DNA from: Strongylocentrotus purpuratus
Lineage: Eukaryota > Echinodermata > Echinoidea > Camarodonta > Strongylocentrotidae
Length of the DNA: 64,000 nt
Assembly: GCF_000002235.5 (NCBI RefSeq)
Contig: NW_022145612.1
Span: forward strand, 17,538,809 to 17,602,808
Reading direction: 5' to 3'
Shown: positions 1 through 20,900 of the stretch, piece by piece
Numbering within the stretch: the stretch's first letter is position 1
How the letters are laid out: each line of letters starts with the position of its first letter
Translations under genes and position numbers: made by a program
The notes under the pieces: generated by a model
The model's input: the letters and a program-made list of their open reading frames with translations, nothing else
Databases searched by the model: none
Told to the model about the DNA's origin: nothing

Positions 1-8488
<8,488 letters not shown>

Positions 8489-10742
8489 ACGAATCAGACT
8501 GCCAAGATGCGCTGCTCAGCAAGGCCCAACACAGATATTTTAGTTTTACATCTTTCCTTTGGGACTTGAGGTGCTGCAGGCCATTTCCATTTAACTCCGA
8601 TAAACTGTTTAATGAATACAGGAATTAGTTGATGCTTACTTGTATAACTTCATGAATGCATTGGTAAAATGGATGGGATTACCTTTGCTTTGTTAAACAT
8701 TGTGTTTGCCTGTGGCCTTGCTATGTGTGAAGAACTGTATCCAAAGTGTTCAGGATGTGTGTCTAACAGTAGGATCTTCTGCCACATGAAGATATTAAAA
8801 GATTGCTCCAGAAGAGACATGGGGCTCACAATTCCTCTTTGTAGAGAAAAAAAAGTTTTCATTCAGATCTATTTCTGCTCCAGCATCATTAGCTAACATT
8901 TGGCAAAGAATCCTTTTGCTTACTCTTTACACAGCATTGTATGTGTAATTGATTTGTTTAAAAATATCAAAAATGTGAATGAGCAATTTATTACTTTTTA
9001 GTGGCGGTTAAAACAATCCATGGTTTACCATTTACCATTCCAGGCAAACAATATTTTTTAAAGGTATTTTTAATATATATGTACCTTTGTTAAGTTGATT
9101 CTAAAATAGGAATGTAAGTGTGACAGCACCCCCCCCCCCCCCTCTATTAAGAAGGCAAAAACATTTTTGAAAAGGGGAGGAAACTATTAATATTGTCAAA
9201 AAGGTCATCTTAAATTGGCTAGTTTTCTTGGTTCTATAATCTTGTCAATGGTCGTGCAAAAGTAAAATCTATTAAATGTATGCAATATATTTCCTATTTA
9301 CATTCTCTTGTTCATTACAGGAAATATTTCCAATTCCAATTCATTCTCTATGACCAAAGATATATGTAGCCCCATCCAAATTCATAACTCTAGAATTTAT
9401 ATTGATATTACTGAGATATTATTTGTAATTTTTCACTTTTACATTATCAAAGAAAATGACATCTAAATATGTGGTTTTGTACATGAGGTACATTTAGAAT
9501 ATTTTAATTATATTTCTTTTGCATGATGTGTGCACCAAAAGGGTTTCTCTTTTTCTTGAAATTGAAATTCCCTCCCATTTTTCATGCAGGTATTGCAAGT
9601 TTAAATGCTATGATAGCATTGTTGCTCTATTTTGTTACTCAAATTTTCTTCATTACATTTCAAATATGACAATGTATATGACAATTTTGTGGGAAAAAGT
9701 TGTGAAATCTTGTACTTATATTTGTTTGATGTTCCTCAGCTATTGACTATCATGTGGCTACCTTTGTCTGTGTCTACATTCAAAGTTTGAATTGATCAAT
9801 CAGATCAATTACATTTGTTTTTATCACTTTTAAAAATATGCAACAAAAAACACAATACCTCACATCAGCATCAGCAAGGTTTAATTTGAGTTTTTGTTTT
9901 AATGATGATTTGAAGATACCGAGATTACTTTGACAAAATAACTGCAATGTGGATAACGCAATGTGAGCTTGTGATGCACATGGACATGCATTGGGCATTA
10001 TGAACATAAATGATTACAGAGAGTGGTATAGAACAATGGAAAAGGGACAGTGAAAAAATACACTGGGGCTCAGGGCGAATTAGCCCCTGAAAGTCATAAA
10101 AGAGCCCCCAAAAATGTGCAAAAGAACTTAAAGAGTGTTATTTTCATGCAAGCAAGCTTGAAAAGTAGCCCCAAAATTGTTTAAGTATTTTTTTCCCTGA
10201 AAAGGGATTGTAGATGTAATATGTGGGGGAAATGTGAAAGAAAGCTTAAATTATGGATAGATTTGCTTGATGTTTAATGCTGGATGTACATCTCAGAATA
10301 CAGTTTAATTATTTGATGCAAACACAGGTCATAGCCTACAGAGTGCCAGGTTATAGTATATCTATCATAAAGAGAGTGGTGAGGTTAAACAGTGCCAAAG
10401 AATGATTTGCCATGATGCTATTATGATTTTAAAACAGCAATTAACTTTGAAGAGTAAATAATGAATATTACAAAATAGATATTTAGAAATTACTAGTTTT
10501 AGTTGCAATGTAGTGTGGATTTTGAAAACTGTCTTATTGAAATTGGTTTTATGTGGATTTTTAACAATGAGCTTTTGATATGTATGTATATATGTATGCT
10601 TAACAGTATATGATATGTTTGATGAATTTGTTTTGTGCATGTATATATTTGATAAGCTGAAACAAATATCAGTTTTATTTAACTTTTTTGAAAACTTATT
10701 TTTAGTGAGCCTTGAGGGGTTGTAATACTAGTATCACTTTTT

Positions 10743-10748
10743 AATAAA
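10743..10748 (+). terminator. Candidate polyadenylation signal AATAAA (coronin)
   Basis: AATAAA occurs on the coronin strand 2.3 kb after the stop, with GT-bearing sequence downstream. A second AATAAA lies at 12276-12281. The call rests on the hexamer alone. Confidence 0.3.
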
Positions 10749-11960
10749 CCCTGTAGCTTATGATAATGTATGGTCGCATCACAAAACCTGTCTTTATCAA
10801 CAAGACCAAAGAGAGTGTCTTTCGTAGAATTACTAGAAAGTCTCCATTTCTATCATATCTGCTAATACAATGTAATAAATAATTACAGTTTCCTCCGAAG
10901 GTCGCAATAATTCTTTCAAATCCAAATCATGTCAGTTTTCAGTATGTGTTTTTATGTCCTTATAAATGTATAGAAATAGAACAATTATTTCTACTCTTCA
11001 ATTTTTTGCTAACTTGTCTTTTACCTTTTCATGACTAATTAGCTGTTTAATATTGGTAATGATACCAAATTGATAAACTCTTTATTTTACAAGTCATTCC
11101 AATGGTGTTACAAATGTTTGATATTTAAGTTATGAATAGTATATTCCATTTTTGAAGCCAAACATAGAGTGGTGTGATAACTTGTGTTTTCTATTCCTAG
11201 GAACATCTCTTTTGGAAAGTATCACGTTTTCAGTTTCTGCTGAATTGCATTCCTCACCCACGAGAAAACTTGGTGATGCCGTCTTTATTCGTGTTATATC
11301 GTGTCATTTTAGTTTCATGGGCTTTTGTTCTTCTGTGTGTGGTGGTATCTTGAATGTACATTTATGATGTCAGAATTATAAAATATATGTGGTTATGCAA
11401 TATTGTAATATGTAAGTCAAATATGTATACTGTAGTCTATATGTTTATATCTACATGCATATTGTAAAAGAAGTTTGTTTTATGCGCTAGTTCAGTGGTG
11501 ATATTAAAAATACTTAAACCACCAAACATCACTTATAGAAGGTTTCATGTAGTTCGTTGAGAATAGTGTCCTCAGCTTATCATGTCTAAATTGCCAATGT
11601 TTTTTAAAGATGATTATTTAATCCACAAATACATATGTTCAATATTAAGATTACAAGTAAGGCAATAACATTGTTTTCTCCGTTTCTGTGTAAAAGTAGA
11701 TTTTATCGCCATGCAGTCATGAATGGGGAGCATTATTTCGTCTTATTATCACAAGTTCTTATGACTTTAATTTTTTGTATTATTATTTTTTTCTTATTCT
11801 TATTATTTGTAAAATCTAAAGTTCTCTTTTTCAACCATATTATTGCTTGGTAGATAACCCTTCTTTTTTGTATTTAACAAACTAAGGTAATACTGTGATG
11901 TTTTAAATGAATGGAACAATTTTTAAGTACTTTCCTTCACATTTATGTTCAACATATCTT

Positions 11961-12034
11961 CTGTTTGGAGCCAGAAGAGCATTAACTCATATACTTATAC
12001 AGAGCCCTAATGCCCTTCTTGCTTTGAGCAGACC
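11961..12034. repeat. Foldback hairpin of the CCAGAAGG family
   Basis: AGCCAGAAGAGCATTAA and TAATGCCCTTCTTGCTTTGA form imperfect arms with the loop word CTCATATAC. It is related to the hairpins at 7121-7176 and 61058-61120. Confidence 0.45.
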
Positions 12035-12363
12035 ACTATTATGGGGTAGAAAAATAGTGCCTTTTTGTTTTGTCGACACCAATTCCAAGCTGTATAAGTT
12101 CTCAATGGTCTATATGACAACATATGTATATTAAGAATCAAGTAATCTGTGCATATATTGTAATTTAATGTTTCAATTTATGGACTTCATTTGTGTATGG
12201 TGCAGCATGTTGTATAGTGCATTTGTTGAAAAAAGAATGTAATTTGAAATTTAGCACCATGTGCAAATGGAAAGAAATAAAAATAGACAAGAAATTATTG
12301 CAAGTCCTCATTTCAGTGAAGGTATGTGCAGCTATCTGAGAGGACAGGAAGGGGATACAGGGA

Positions 12364-12377
12364 GAAGAAGAGAGGGG

Positions 12378-12414
<37 letters not shown>

Positions 12415-12462
12415 AGGGAGAAAAAGGAGAGAGAGGAGAGATAGTGAGAGAGAGGGGGGGGG
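12364..12462. repeat. GA microsatellite ending in a G-run
   Basis: Pure and interrupted GA repeats run into nine G bases directly against the transposon at 12463. The Glu/Arg-rich open frames over it are repeat translations. Confidence 0.9.
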
Positions 12463-12859
12463 CAGACCTGCCAACCAGTTCGATTTAATCGTATTTTGTA
12501 CGATTTTTAGAAGTAAATACCACCGTACAATTTTTCTTAATAAAATATGATTTTTTAAAAATATATATATATTTTATTTTTATTTTTTAAACAATTTTTG
12601 TTTGTGCGTGTGCCATTTTCAATGACAAAATGCCTATTCTGTCAAGTATCGTACGAGCATCTCACATCAGCAATTTTGGGATGTTCATCGAACACAGTGA
12701 CACACCAGTCATGACAAAATCATGCATATTCAACCAATGATCCATTAAAAAAATTTCTTCCTGTATGTAGGGACTGTATATTGAGGCATTGATCCATGTT
12801 TTAAAAAAAAAATACAACTTCTGAATACAGTTTGTGAACTCAAGAGGTTGGCAGGTCTG
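12463..12859. mobile_element. Non-autonomous DNA transposon, copy 1 of the CAGACCTGCCAACC family
   Basis: The element begins CAGACCTGCCAACC and ends GGTTGGCAGGTCTG, a perfect 14-bp inverted pair. The interior shares long stretches with the copy at 25931-26347 in opposite orientation, for example the TCATGACAAAATCATGCATA region and the GTATTTTGTACGAT region. It carries no coding. It sits between G-runs, so the target-site duplication cannot be read here. Confidence 0.85.
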
Positions 12860-15464
12860 GGGGTGGGGGGGGGGGGGAAGAGAAAAGGGGAAAGGCAAAC
12901 ATTTTTCTACATTAAGATTATATCATAATAATAGCATATTATTTCATGTTTCCATGTTTTTAATTCAACCCCTATTAAAACCAAACATGACCAGAAAAAG
13001 AAAACGACTTCATATTTTTAGTTTATGATAACCCATCATTTATTCCAATCACAATTATACAGGGAAGGCCATTCGTTCATATCAAGAAATGCATGCACCT
13101 GTGAATGATGGCATGCTCTCAAAAATAAAATTAGAAACTTCTAAATGAATAATGCTTCACACTACATACATGTAATAATACACAAAAACTAATAATGCCC
13201 AATCCTTTTTCCAGACAAATAAAACATGGTGTCCATCATCAAAATCACAGCATTTACCAATACATGTATCTTTATACAACTATGTGCCGATTAAAAACAT
13301 GACTAGAAATGAATACAATGTTATGTACATAACCTTTAAAGATTTGTGTGCAATATTGCATTATTGTCAATGCTAACATGTTATCTTTGAAGTTGTTCAG
13401 AATTCTATCCCTAAATTTGAAGGAAAAACAAACAAACTTTTTATCAAAAATTACGGTAGTAGAAAATTGAAGAAGAAAAAAAAAGTACCGGTAGCGATTT
13501 TCATGAGAAGGGATCTTCAATTACATGTAACAATTCATCTCAAAATTGTCTAAAAATCATCTCAACGCAGAACAATTTGTATAAAATCTCAGTAAAATCA
13601 TTTTCGACCCTTTCTGTGCCAATGATGTCATTTTGCACACACATCCCATAGAAGAGCTCTGTTGTATGTCATACAAAGAGTTAAAAGCAACTTTTACATC
13701 AAGCAATGAAGCATGGATAAGCAGAACTGAAATTGGAGCTACACTTAATCTTTTGAAGTCTTTTATTTAATCAAATTTTTTAATACAGAACAGTAATTCA
13801 TGGCACAGGTCCGTTCATTGCCCCCATTTTTTGGAAACTATAGCCCATCTACAGCTTCCTTCACACACCGAATAACTTCCTCTTGCCTTGCAAAACAATA
13901 TGAAATAGCTATTGAATAAGGTATCATCCCTTACATGAAATAAGACTCACTTTCTTGATTCAGTAAGAAATATAATGAATACAGCCTTTTAGGCCACATA
14001 ATCATTTCATAAAATTTGAATTTTTTCCACACACAATTGTTTTCATGATTTGTTGTTATTTAATAACATGCTTTTATACCATTATCTTTATCAAACACAA
14101 TATTGAAGTATATTTTCCCTTCAAAAGATAATTTGTACTCTGCATGATTAACTCATTTGTAAATAACAATGTATAGAGTATCAGAAGCATAAAAAATTTT
14201 TTTTTTAATCATGACAACTAATTATAAAATGTTCTCATATTGTTGTCATCAAATATATTTCTTTACAATTATTGGTATGTTTAACAACCTAATTTACCAT
14301 CTCTAATCTAAGGTATGCAAAAATTTGGAAAAAACTTCATAGAATGATAAAATATGATGCAAATATTCAGACATATTGATTCAGACTAATCAAGATCAAG
14401 AAATCTCAACAATGCTCAAAAACATTGTTAACATTACATCATTTTAACTTTTTTTTCACAGCTCTATTTGCAATTGTGATCCACTTTAGAATGAATAAGA
14501 CACAACAAATTGGGAAAAAACTTTGAAGACATAAGTTTACTTTCTGACTGCATGGAAGAATGATAAAATATGACGCAAATATTGATTGATTCAAGTCAAG
14601 AACAAATATCTCTCAAGCATCATGCTTTCATCAACACAATATTCACTGTCAAACTAATATTTGATAAAAAGCAGTCAGAACATTAAGATAATCAAAGGCA
14701 TCGCGTATTGTTGAGAGATTGGATGGTATTACCTTAACATAACTAACCGAAACATGTGCACACCTCAACACGATATATACATATGTATTCTGACATACAG
14801 ATAACAATAAGTCCCCCTTTTCTACAAATTCTATATACATATATCTTGGAGCAAAGTATTATATGGTACAAATAAAAATACTAAGCAAAGCAGAATGAAG
14901 AGAAAGTTTTTAAAAATACACGGTTCACCATTTACACATGCCAATTGTTTCAATTGATAGCCAGGATTAAAAAGTCATCAGACTATGAGAATTTATCAGG
15001 AGAATAGAAATAGATTATGAAAAAGGAATAGAATCATTTTGAAGAATATCACAGCCAACATCTATGATTACACATTCCAATTTGCGCACATTCAACACAA
15101 ACGCACATTTCCACTTTATTTACAATACTGTACAGAAAGTGAATAAATAGTAGATAAGATGGAAATTTCTAGAGGATATCAGTAACCCAACTAGATTCAA
15201 AGAGGAAGCCAAACAGTACACATAGAGGAAGTGGGCATTTGGAAGTTTCTTAAAGTTTATACCAACACCAAACAAAATTCCATATACAGTATTAAAATAG
15301 AATAGCAAGATTTATCTCATATCTTAAGACAAAATAAAAATAAAGTATATATAATCCGACCCAATTATTTGTTAAATTTATCCAAACAACTTTCCAATAG
15401 GCTTTATATGGATAATTCAAATTTGAATCCTTGAGTTTATTATAACTGTTGTTCACTGACTTAC

Positions 15465-15466
<2 letters not shown>

Positions 15467-15506
<40 letters not shown>
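15467..15506. repeat. AT dinucleotide microsatellite
   Basis: About twenty uninterrupted AT units. Confidence 0.95.
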
Positions 15507-15508
<2 letters not shown>

Positions 15509-16115
15509 TTATTATCTTTGCTTTCAATTCAGGGGTACAAATTACACTTTTGAATGCTCAATCTCAACATTTTTTCCCACAAGATACTATATCAGTGGAA
15601 ATCACTTAAAACATTTCCCATTCTCTATCCTTTGGTCCATTACCTACAAGAGTTGCTCATTTGGAAAGGCATTGTTACATGGCCAAAGTCATAGCAACAT
15701 AGGATCAAAGGACAAATTCATTCCACATAAATTACACAAAATATACAAATGCTTTAAAAATAAAAAGCATACCGATATGCAAATGTTCCAATGCCATATG
15801 AAGACAAAATGAATGAAATTCAGTTTTTCAGACGAAATATAAAGAACCAGTCTCCTTTCAACACAATAAATAAAAGCTCAAATATAGCTACACCTGATAA
15901 GATCACTAGCAGCCCCTCTACATAGAGCCATTATGTATACCGGTATGCAGCTTGTATATAAATCATATCACCTAAAACATCATGCATACACATATGAAAC
16001 GCAGCTCATTGCCTTCCGCAGATCCTTTTTAAACATAATCAGCGATACTTCAAATAAATATAAAAACAGACTTAAAACCACTTACCCCAGCTCCTGAGGG
16101 GATGGCAGGGGATGG

Positions 16116-16116
<1 letters not shown>

Positions 16117-16148
<32 letters not shown>
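16117..16148. repeat. G32 homopolymer
   Basis: An uninterrupted run of 32 G follows GGGGATGGCAGGGGATGGC. A second interrupted G-run lies at 16321-16342. The exact length is likely to be uncertain in any assembly. Confidence 0.9.
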
Positions 16149-16149
<1 letters not shown>

Positions 16150-17054
16150 GGAATGTTACTTTAGTGGGAGTTTAGTAGCTGCAACAGAAAACCTTGACCA
16201 TGCACATGTACATGTATCCAGTATAAGCACAGTTCTATAATCATAGTATGGTATTAGCCATTATTTGCCCGACATTTTGCGTAAGCGACTGGCAAAGTCT
16301 TTTATAATGTGCCATATGAGGGGGGGGAGGGGGGGGGGGGGGTGACATCAACCGTCAAATTATTTGGAAAATGAACAGTTCACCAATAGCCATGAATTAC
16401 TGGCGTATGAGGTAATTGCCTTCATGGGGTTGTTTGGCGCAGATAATGATGTAATCAAAATGACACTTCGTGTGCAACAGACATTAGTCCTCCTCCCCTA
16501 TAAATCTAAATGTTAACAAGCTCATACATTTATGGACATTTACAGCTACATGTTGAATGTGCCCTTCCAATACGGAATTTATATTTCATATCATCATTTT
16601 AAAAACACTACCTAATTTACTTTGCAGCATACCAATACATATTCCCAGAGGTTATTCTTATTGTAAAAATGCTGGTTCAAGGTGAAATTATATTGCAACC
16701 AAAAAACAAACACTTTACAAATTTCTCTATGATATGCCTGTAGGTATTTACAGCTAGTTTCAGCTAGTCAAAAAAGTTTACTTTGGTATTTTGTAAACCC
16801 GTACAATGCTTTAGTCGTGGAATTAAAATTTAAAATTAAAATTATAAAAAATAAAATTAAAAAAAAAAAGCATGGAACACTGTTTGTAACGAGACATAAT
16901 GAAATGAATGATGATTTAAAATCTGCCTTTGGAATCTTGGTGGCAATATGTTTCTTAAATTGATTACACCGTAACTGTCAATACCTGACACCAGACATGT
17001 TTGCAGATAGTTTTTTTGTGACACACAAGTGTATTAAACATGTACCCTGTTGAT

Positions 17055-17176
17055 TTTTGATGATTCCAGAACCTTGCAATACACATCAATACTTATTTGC
17101 TAGATGATCAATCTTTTCTGATAGATTCCATGTTTCTTTCACAATGCAATCACATGACCAGAACTTGTCTATACCT
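17055..17176. mobile_element. Partial TTAA-flanked element (family A)
   Basis: It shares TGATGATTCCAGAACCTTG, TAGATGATCAA and CACATGACCAGAACT with the elements at 40367-40741 and 41024-41379, and ends at TTAA (17177-17180). The other half is absent or too diverged to see. Confidence 0.6.
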
Positions 17177-17498
17177 TTAACAAGATTGATAACTTCAGTT
17201 GGTTCACTTTGCCAACATGCATGTTATATACTGCATGACAATGCATGTAGACAAAAAAAAGATAAATCTACTACAGATAAGGTCACAAAGAAATAACAAC
17301 ATTCCATATTAGGACTCCACAATGTACAGAACCCATTTTTCTGAAAGTACACCAAATTTTCGAAAGATAAGCATTTTACCAACCTTAATTAAAGTCACCT
17401 ATATGCAGCTTTTGCTATGGCACAAACGTATTTCAAAAGGTAATGGAGATGTCTTAACTTACAGGTAGGTGTCAAAACACGACAGCAATGCCATTTAC

Positions 17499-17504
17499 TT
17501 TATT
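17499..17504 (-). terminator. Candidate polyadenylation signal for CPT1
   Basis: TTTATT on the plus strand reads AATAAA on the CPT1 strand about 490 bases after the stop. I saw no nearer canonical hexamer. If it is used, the 3' UTR includes the small elements at 17569-17919. Confidence 0.4.
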
Positions 17505-17639
17505 TCATTCAGCTAGACTTGTACCCCTATATCTCTGCTGATTCACATTCTTTCACTCACCGAGGCCATGTTTCATAAAGCTTGAGCTCAACAAATCATT
17601 CTATGACATATTTGCTCTCAGCAAATCAAATGCAATTAT

Positions 17640-17745
17640 TTCAGTAGCTTATCGGTAGCCTAGCAGAGCCTGGGTAATACTGGAGCGCCTTGAGCACCTT
17701 GCATGGTGAACAGGTGCGCTATGAACATAACCAATTATTATTATT
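17640..17745 (+). repeat. SINE-like repeat with ATT tail
   Basis: GAGCGCCTTGAGCACCTTG, then GGTGCGCTATGAACATAA, then a short ATT run. This arrangement of AGCGC, GCGCTAT and ATT repeats is common in marine-invertebrate SINE-like elements. A related end lies at 56430-56490. Only the 3' part is clear. Confidence 0.45.
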
Positions 17746-17746
17746 A

Positions 17747-17919
17747 CAGTCAAACCTGCTTTAGTGACCACCTGTCTACAAAGACCACCTGTCTACAAGG
17801 ACCACATTTGTTGTTTCCCTTTAAAATGGTTTCTTATTGAAACATGTACTAAAGGAACCTGTCTACAAAGACCACTTTTTGTGTTTCCCTTGGGCGGTCG
17901 CTATAGACAGGTTTGACTG
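17747..17919. mobile_element. TA-flanked miniature transposon (Tc1/mariner-type)
   Basis: The ends CAGTCAAACCTG and CAGGTTTGACTG form a 12-bp perfect inverted repeat flanked by TA on both sides. The interior repeats CTGTCTACAAAGACCAC and near variants. It lies 72 bases past the CPT1 stop, probably within its 3' UTR. Confidence 0.75.
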
Positions 17920-17991
17920 TATCATCATAACAGTCACTGTAAACTAATTAAGCTTTATGAGAGAGGGCCCCGACAGATTGAGCAAGAAATG

Positions 17992-20900
17992 TTACTCAAA
18001 CAGCGCTTTCATGTCAGCGAGGACTTGCAATAGATGATTGACATATCTCTGTGAGTTGGTGGTGGGGCAGGAGTGTTTAGAAGAAACGTGAAAGAAGATG
18101 CGGGTATCCTCTGGAATCATGTAAGCGATGCCGTAGCCCTGGTCCGATACAGGGGCAAAGCCTCCTCCTGGACAGGCCTGCAAGATGAAAAGAAACAAGA
18201 ATTATCTCTGTGTGGGATTAGTATATTCCTCTACAATTACAAAGTATAACATGAAACCATGAATATCATATTGGTAATCTCTACCACTCTGTCTATACGA
18301 GAGGTTAATCACTTTTGTCAAAGCTATTTTATTGTCAACATAAATGCATAACAACAGTATTTTCAGTCTTTTGTATCCCCCCCCCCCCCCCCAAAGTAAA
18401 CAAATACATCTATATCACATTTCTTGCGATTTCGTCTTGCATGATGTCATCAACAGACCATATGCTGCCAATAATCATCAGATCTCCATAAATCATGACC
18501 ATCATACATTTAAAACGAGGATAGATCCTTCTAACTGAAACTGTATTAGAAGACAAATTAAAGGAACAATGCAGTAGAAAAGGATAGGGCTTTTATGACA
18601 TGGAGCACTATGAAAGAAAAAATTGGAAATTAAAAAAAAAAAAAAAAAACACTTCTGAATAAGCGAGTTCGTAATTAGGATTTGCGCATGGGCTGATAAA
18701 GGTCATTCGTACCCAAATTGTAAAACCATTGAGACAAATACTCTGATCGTGCTCATGATAGTTATGTAATCAGTATTCATTTATGTACCAACAGTACATT
18801 TATCTGATACACAGGTGGAAGTATTTTTTTTCAAGTGGCAAACAAAAGGTATTCATGAAGCACCTCTATCACTTTGGCAGTGATTATTCTAAAATGCACA
18901 CGTGGGAAGTATCCATCGTGTCTAAGATCTGTGGATATTTTGGGGTCATGCGGTCCAAAGCTATTTACGAACTCGCTTATTGTAAGTCATATGCTATCGA
19001 CACCGACCTTGTCTTTGTATCCTGGAGCATTGACATTGACCCGACCTAGAATCTGATTCTGAGGAATCTGGCTCGTTGAAAGCGTCCATGGGAGTGTGAG
19101 GGCATGCTTCAAAAAGTCACATTCCTGTAATAAAGAGTCAATTAAATAGTTAATCGTAGGGCAACTTGGGTACTTTCCAATCTTTAATGAAGTAACTACA
19201 AATGTAAAATAAACCTTCGTAGAAATGTGGCTTGTAATGGAAGCAGTAAAAGCACTACAAATTTCAATGAAACTATGAGAAAACTCAGACACAATAATAA
19301 ATCAGAATTATCAAATTTGAAAGTTGATATCACTAAAATGTCGTCTTTTCTAATTTTTTACTTAAAATATAAATTCAAAATATCAAATGTGATAAACTTA
19401 CCAGGTTAGATCCTTTGCATGCCACAAAGAGAGCAAAGAGATGTCTATCCACTCCCTCAGCATTCATACAGCCACGGAACATCTCTTGATGTTTGGCGAT
19501 TGATCGTTCAAGGTACATCTGTTTCTCTTTCTTACTCATCTTCTCATTTTCCATGGCTCTACGAGGAGAGATAATTTCATTTGTCAAAATGTACTGGGCA
19601 AACGAATTACTCAGGTAGAAATATACGATAAAGAAATGAAATTAATGAAGTAAAATTTACAAAAGTCTGAATTCCTTCGTTTTCGCTGAACCTAACTTTT
19701 GTTTGGTTATATAAACATATAGTTTGTGGAAGGACGAGTATACACTACTTCATTTTAAGCTGTACACAATACACATGTAATTTGATGCCTATTTCAGATC
19801 AAATATTTTTTAGTGTACATTCATGGCATTGATCTGAAATGTGACCGTTGTCAAGCGGAAAGAGAGGACCATCCAAAATGAAAGTACAGAAATAGACTTG
19901 CAATGAAACACAGAGCCCACTAAAATGTAACAAAACATAGCCCTTGAAATAAGAATATCGTCGCCTGGGTGGCAGAAGGGCGTTGGCTCGAATTTCAGGT
20001 AAAAAATGAAACGTTAAGCATAAGGGCGTTTGCACTAAATCGCCTCAAACTTTTTATAAAACTGACTTATTTCCAAAAAAAATTGTGGTCGTGTTCTACT
20101 TTAACATTTCTATTAGTCTTTCAAGTTTAAAACCAATTTTTGGGACGGAGAGCAGTTTAAATATAAAATAAATCTTCAAATGCGAATAATTCGAAAAGTA
20201 GTTTTCGAGTCGCTCACGTGCTAACGCCCTTCTGTCAGCCGGCCGACGATATCTTCAAAATCCACTGATTGATAATTTACAGGTGAGGCATTCTGCCCCA
20301 GGAGCATTGTACACATGTGTAATCATGGCCCATACTCTCTAATCAAATGAACCATCATGCCCATCAATGAAAGATTCATGGCTGATTTCTTAAAACGGGA
20401 CTGCACTACTGGTAGCTACTTGCGCCCTCTACATAGCAAACAATGATGATGAGCTTATTTGATGAGATAACCACCTGCCAGTGACCACGCAGGGAGGTAT
20501 AAACCCTCCTGGCCAAACTAGTGCAGATGGGCTTTAAAGCTTTCAGCAAACAGGTAAATCATCAGGTGGGTAAAGTACCTTCGTTACAACAAATTTTATG
20601 TGAGATATTTAACATGGACATAATTGATTAATGTTCATCGATACATTATATGGACCAATATGTAAGATATACTTGATTGAAAGTCACAATTTCTTTATAG
20701 CTTATATGTAAGAAGATATAGTCAGACGACTTTAAGAAGGTAACTCACAGGACATATTCCTTGCATTCTTTGGAGAATGATCGGACCGTCTCAGTCCTAC
20801 CCTCTCGGTAAAGTCTGAGGGCGCAAGACTCGTAGGTCAGAGCATGCTTTCCAGCAGAGTCTCGGTAGTACGCCAGCTGAAGGGCAGCTTGGATAAAACC

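Larger units (their letters stand above)
8489..12281 (+). other. Probable long coronin 3' UTR and flank
   Basis: No reading frame resembles a protein. The stretch is AT-rich and largely free of transposon ends apart from a C-run at 9127-9141 and a small hairpin at 11961-12034. Candidate AATAAA signals lie at 10743-10748 and 12276-12281. Which one ends the transcript cannot be told from sequence alone. Confidence 0.4.
12860..17498. other. Intergenic spacer, coronin to CPT1 (tail to tail)
   Basis: AT-rich spacer with no supported gene. It holds an AT dinucleotide run (15467-15506), a G32 homopolymer (16117-16148), a second G-run (16321-16342) and a piece of a TTAA-flanked element (about 17055-17176). 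Open frames of 60-80 codons here have no resemblance to known families. Confidence 0.6.
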
